Below the pieces are notes generated by a model. That model was not told where the DNA came from. It saw only the letters and a list, made by a program, of their open reading frames with translations, and did no database searches. A stretch of 64,000 nucleotides of DNA from Calliopum simillimum. Taxonomy: Eukaryota; Arthropoda; Insecta; Diptera; Lauxaniidae. Positions 62,601 to 64,000 of the stretch are shown in pieces (positions within the stretch are counted from its first letter, which is position 1; each line of letters opens with the position of its first letter). The stretch covers positions 38,748,245 to 38,812,244 of the forward strand of contig OX638372.1 of assembly GCA_951812925.1 (NCBI GenBank). The letters run 5' to 3'. The position numbers and the translations under genes are program-made.

Positions 62601-63557
62601 TATTCAAGGGCAAACGTAATGTCATCATATGGATTGGCTTACGTTACGTTAGAAATGTTTTCGCGGAAAGTTTCTTTGATAGTGTAGAATAGAGTTGAAA
62701 AAATTATGTAGAGCAAATAACCGATTATTATGGCACATAATGAGATTCTCAAGACTTTTCGGGCACCCTAAGTATAAAATTTTTAAATGAAATAAAGCCC
62801 AAAAATAAAAAACGAAACAAATTTTGCGGTTATTTCCAAATGCGAACAGCTTATTTTTATCAATAAAACGCGCACGATCAATCTAGATCCTTATTATCCA
62901 CAACTTTCGATAGTTATATCACTGAAAATAGATTTAAGTGATACTTTTTGAGTCCTTTTTAATATCTAAAAGCGCAAATTTTTCAGATATAAAATAAATC
63001 GAGACGTTATCCGTACACTTAACTTGCATGTCACTGACGTCATTGACCTTGGGCAAACAAAAAAACACAAAAACATTTTCGAATTAACCTATAGTTCGAA
63101 AAGAATTTCATGTAAATCTTTAGCATTTTTATTCCACTGTACTACAGAAGAAAACTTGGCAGAAGTGCGGAAAATTGAGTTTTCCCACATAACAAGCACG
63201 CACCCCATCAAAAGACAAGTTGGGTGTTGGGAGGGCTGACAAATGGAATGGAATGATGATGAAATTATAACAAAAGCCAGCTGTCATTAACCTTGTGTTT
63301 TTCAGAAATGGTATGGCCAAAACACAGCCAGCTGTATTGCATTTAATAAACAAAAACATTTCGTAAGATAATGCTAATTAATTACGTGTATCTAACGACG
63401 CATCCATCGTTCACTCACCTCCGCCAACATTCTGGTCTGGTCCACCTTCGCCTCCAGCGCCAGCAGCTACTCCGGTTGTGTTGCTTGTCGCTGAAGTTCC
63501 ACTGCCAGCGGCACCACTGCCTGCTTTAACGGGAATGTAGAGTCCATAGTAGGACAT
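44676..63557 (-). CDS. Ankle2: Ankle2 homologue (ankyrin repeat, LEM-family nuclear envelope protein)
   Basis: Eleven coding exons on the minus strand: 63419-63557, 49394-49552, 48852-49330, 48605-48757, 48420-48497, 47089-48330, 46928-47027, 46549-46850, 46285-46409, 45070-45201, 44676-45009. They total 3243 nt (1080 aa); every splice phase agrees. Exon 1 encodes MSYYGLYIPVK and a Gly/Ala/Ser linker. Residues about 48-90 resemble the viroplasmin/RNase HI-like module of ANKLE2 (VFRKKGDALKVLK, DARLREFS). Ankyrin units lie near residues 158-190 (YRYNAMHVCAI) and 221-250 (SETPLHFAAKNG). Next come TP-rich linkers, helical blocks, an acidic stretch (SDTEEDDDAWF) and a short poly-Gln near 1016-1024. 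ANKLE2 controls BAF phosphorylation through PP2A and VRK1 during nuclear envelope reassembly. I see no LEM domain or membrane segment. The link of exon 1 across 13.9 kb rests on phase and sense; an extra small exon is possible. Confidence 0.8.
45330..46180. repeat. Dispersed repeat with about 115-bp units in Ankle2 intron
   Basis: Starts TTATATATAAAAATTTAAGT, then units with GGGCGGTRCCACG, CATATCTC, AAACTGTTTGAC and TTTGGCACATAC. Shorter relatives occur at 30580-30790 and 51000-51330 (GGTATCACGCCCCC). It sits in the intron between Ankle2 exons 9 and 10. Confidence 0.6.
49905..50690. repeat. Minisatellite, unit about 40 bp
   Basis: About 20 degenerate units of a pattern containing ATATCGGTAAAAGTCCAAAA and GTATCGAAAAACATC. 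Unit length varies. Long Phe/Tyr/Leu frames on the minus strand are products of the repeat. Confidence 0.85.
51000..51330. repeat. Same 115-bp unit family, Ankle2 intron 1
   Basis: Shares CATATCTCTGAAACTATTTG, GGTACATATGT and GGGGGTATCACGCCCCC with 30590-30720. Confidence 0.55.
51340..53740. other. Ankle2 intron 1 sequence without recognised features
   Basis: AT-rich. A patch at 51890-52070 resembles the arms of the palindromic element (AATTGCTCTATCACGTC). Otherwise nothing recognised. Confidence 0.45.
53753..54653 (-). mobile_element. Internally deleted mariner of the same family
   Basis: A 901-bp element flanked by TA (53751-53752 and 54654-54655), with ends starting TTGGGTGTACAAC like the intact copy 1.4 kb away but in the opposite orientation. 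Transposase remnants run 54486 to about 53840. The reading frame jumps from the KERPGQ region to YELLPGGQT, losing about 130 residues that include the second HTH and the first catalytic Asp. It then shifts frame before SPDLAPSDYHLF. It is non-autonomous but keeps both ends. Confidence 0.9.
54660..56040. other. Spacer between the two mariners
   Basis: AT-rich intronic DNA without a coding frame or recognised repeat. Confidence 0.45.
56047..57332 (+). mobile_element. Full-length mariner transposon
   Basis: A 1,286-bp element flanked by TA on both sides (56045-56046 and 57333-57334). Its terminal inverted repeats start TTGGGTGTACAAC and are identical over 29 bp. It carries one uninterrupted transposase reading frame. 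The complete ends, the TA duplication and the open frame point to recent insertion. Confidence 0.93.
56214..57257 (+). CDS. Mariner transposase (D,D34D), apparently intact
   Basis: 347 aa from the second in-frame ATG (MNNFENSRKRQHLRE), which matches the usual mariner start and length; the frame stays open 26 codons upstream to 56136. Residues 10-110 form the paired helix-turn-helix DNA-binding region (QDELAKSLGVTQQAISKRL is the second HTH). WVPYEL at 121-126 is the linker motif, with Y for the usual H. Catalytic acids are D158 (VTGDEKW), D251 (HHDNARPH) and D286 (SPDLAPSDFHLF), with 92 and 34 residues between them, as in Mos1-type mariners. The end LPERWGNVVASNGQYFE is typical. It should cut and paste its own element and any relative with these ends. 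Confidence 0.93.
   Translation: MNNFENSRKRQHLREVLLGHFFAKKTDAESHSLLIEVYGDDALGKTQCFEWFKRLKSADFDIKDKERPGQPKKYEDEELEKLLDEDSCQTQDELAKSLGVTQQAISKRLKAAGYILKQGNWVPYELKPRDVERRFCMSEMLLERHKNKSFLHQIVTGDEKWIHYDNPKRKKSYVKAGQPAKSTSKPNIHGAKVMLCIWWDQKGPLYYELLKSGQTITGDLYRIQLIRLKRAIIEKRQENATRHEAIIFHHDNARPHVARPVKNYLENSGWEVLAHPPYSPDLAPSDFHLFRSMQNALTGIRFTSEQGIRNWIDSFLAAKPAQFFWDGIHKLPERWGNVVASNGQYFE
57340..60320. other. Ankle2 intron 1 sequence, mostly unassigned
   Basis: Holds the 24-bp tandem repeat and a region (58930-59070) resembling the palindrome arms (AAGATATC, TTTTTTAACTTTTTAGC). No gene. Confidence 0.45.
58547..58623. repeat. 24-bp tandem repeat, three units
   Basis: Three consecutive CATTTACAGGTTATAAATCC units (plus ATAG); the first has one mismatch. 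Confidence 0.9.
60330..61481 (+). pseudogene. Degenerate mariner transposase, second lineage, interrupted
   Basis: Broken frames match the mariner group with long SETMAR-like transposases. ENPTKVVRVQS and KQMGCFF lie at about 60535-60600, IILQHDN (second catalytic Asp) at about 60670-60692, and TSKYLSTQKIELM at about 61123-61160. The typical C-terminus LFKTHVLDQSSSDWSKCFDKW follows at about 61350-61420. Stops and frameshifts are frequent. The frame is split right after HDN by a 404-bp insertion. This is an old copy unrelated to the intact mariner nearby. Confidence 0.7.
60696..61099. mobile_element. 404-bp insertion inside the mariner relic
   Basis: Flanked by TTAAA at 60691-60695 and 61100-61104. 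Its ends are GGGCGGTC and its near inverse GACGGCCC, and it contains several GTGTGGACGGC-like motifs in both orientations. The flanking TTAA-containing duplication recalls piggyBac-type insertion, but the GGG end is not the usual CCC. hAT-type MITEs also carry GTCCACACG motifs. Class left open. Confidence 0.6.
61645..62063. repeat. Dispersed repeat D, copy 2 (uninterrupted)
   Basis: The same sequence as 38685-39535 without the insertion, in the same orientation, 23 kb away within Ankle2 intron 1. Short frames inside both copies share a C-terminal stretch but differ upstream, so I do not call a gene. Confidence 0.8.
62100..62575 (-). pseudogene. Tc1-like transposase relic
   Basis: Minus-strand frames contain AGPAQSPDLNRIEQLWAIVK, the C-terminal catalytic signature region of Tc1 transposases (SPDLNPIE type). 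Then come APTYMAELWEKVKSKCA, IPRETIQNLVERM and FSKQRTLDVV. Two stops lie within the block and the upstream part is only partly readable. No ends were found. Confidence 0.7.
62600..62765. mobile_element. MITE family M, member 4 (partial)
   Basis: Contains AACGTAATGTCAT and, in the opposite sense, AACCGATTATTATGGCACAT, both typical of the family core. The ends are not symmetric; it adjoins the Tc1 relic. Confidence 0.45.
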
Positions 63558-64000
63558 TTTTGTTTTTTTTAATGTTCAGCCTAAGCTGCGACTGCGGTGG
63601 GCAGCGCTAGCTTCTTTCTATTTTACACTTCCAATTGGATAAATTTACGTCCGCTTTTCTCGAGAAATTGTACAACAGAAATTTTTCCTTTATTTAATTT
63701 TAAGAATTTCAATAATTTTTTAACAAAAATTTTATTTCTTCTCCGGAATTTTCACTCTCAAAGTCAACGTTGCCTTGCCGTCTGCCGTTTGCTTTGCTTT
63801 TGATTTTAAAATTTTATTTTCTTCCTCTGCTTCGGTTTTTTGCGTTCTTTTTTTTGCGCTCTTTTTTACTGTTAATCGTTTCGTTGATTTTGTTTTTATT
63901 TCGCAATTTCTGGCAGAGAACGTTGCTTTGAGAAAATTTTAAGATTTCGAAGGAAAATTTTTCACTTTTGACGCGCGTAGCTTTCAATTCAGAAAACGAA
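63558..64000 (-). promoter_or_regulatory. Presumed 5' UTR and promoter region of Ankle2
   Basis: This is the sequence directly upstream of the Ankle2 start codon, cut by the window edge. It is T-rich on the plus strand with no open frame of note. No clear TATA box or initiator was recognised, so the transcription start is not placed. Confidence 0.35.

Noticed and set aside
1..64000. CRISPR arrays, operons, riboswitches and bacterial signals
   Set aside because: The window is clearly eukaryotic; the tandem repeats lack regular unique spacers.

Overview
The window is nuclear DNA of a higher fly (Brachycera). It is AT-rich, the genes are split by GT-AG introns, and the space between exons is full of small DNA transposons, foldback repeats and dead non-LTR elements. 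The gene content and mariner, Tc1 and LINE relics fit a tephritid-like or related fly. I cannot name the species.

Left half (about 6.0-37.9 kb): four tandem genes, all on the minus strand, each encode a full-length protein of 572-574 residues. All resemble TTC25/ODAD4, the TPR subunit of the outer dynein arm docking complex. I rebuilt each from 7 or 8 exons; splice phases agree at every junction and no internal stop was found. Copies 2 and 3 are closest and copy 4 is the most diverged. Copy 4 lacks intron 3 exactly. Copy 1 is compact, while copies 2-4 have introns swollen by foldback elements and MITEs. The protein family acts in motile cilia and sperm flagella, so tandem copies in a fly would most simply serve sperm axonemes; that is inference.

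Right half (44.7-63.6 kb): one minus-strand gene with 11 coding exons and a predicted protein of 1080 residues, the Ankle2 homologue. Its first exon (46 codons) lies 13.9 kb upstream of exon 2. That intron carries an apparently intact mariner, a deleted mariner in the opposite orientation, a roughly 40-bp minisatellite, a degenerate mariner split by a 404-bp insertion, and a Tc1 relic.

Repeats: recurring families include (a) a 2,077-bp near-perfect palindrome with a 4-bp flanking duplication, (b) foldbacks built from a GGCGTTATTTC-like motif at four loci, (c) a 250-bp MITE family, two members of which sit inside copies of a second dispersed repeat, (d) a tRNA-like element with A and B boxes, (e) a 419-bp insertion whose empty site is preserved elsewhere in the window, and (f) an inverted duplication of a LINE reverse-transcriptase fragment. 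Stretches 1-6 kb, 38-44.6 kb and most of 50-63 kb hold no gene I can support.
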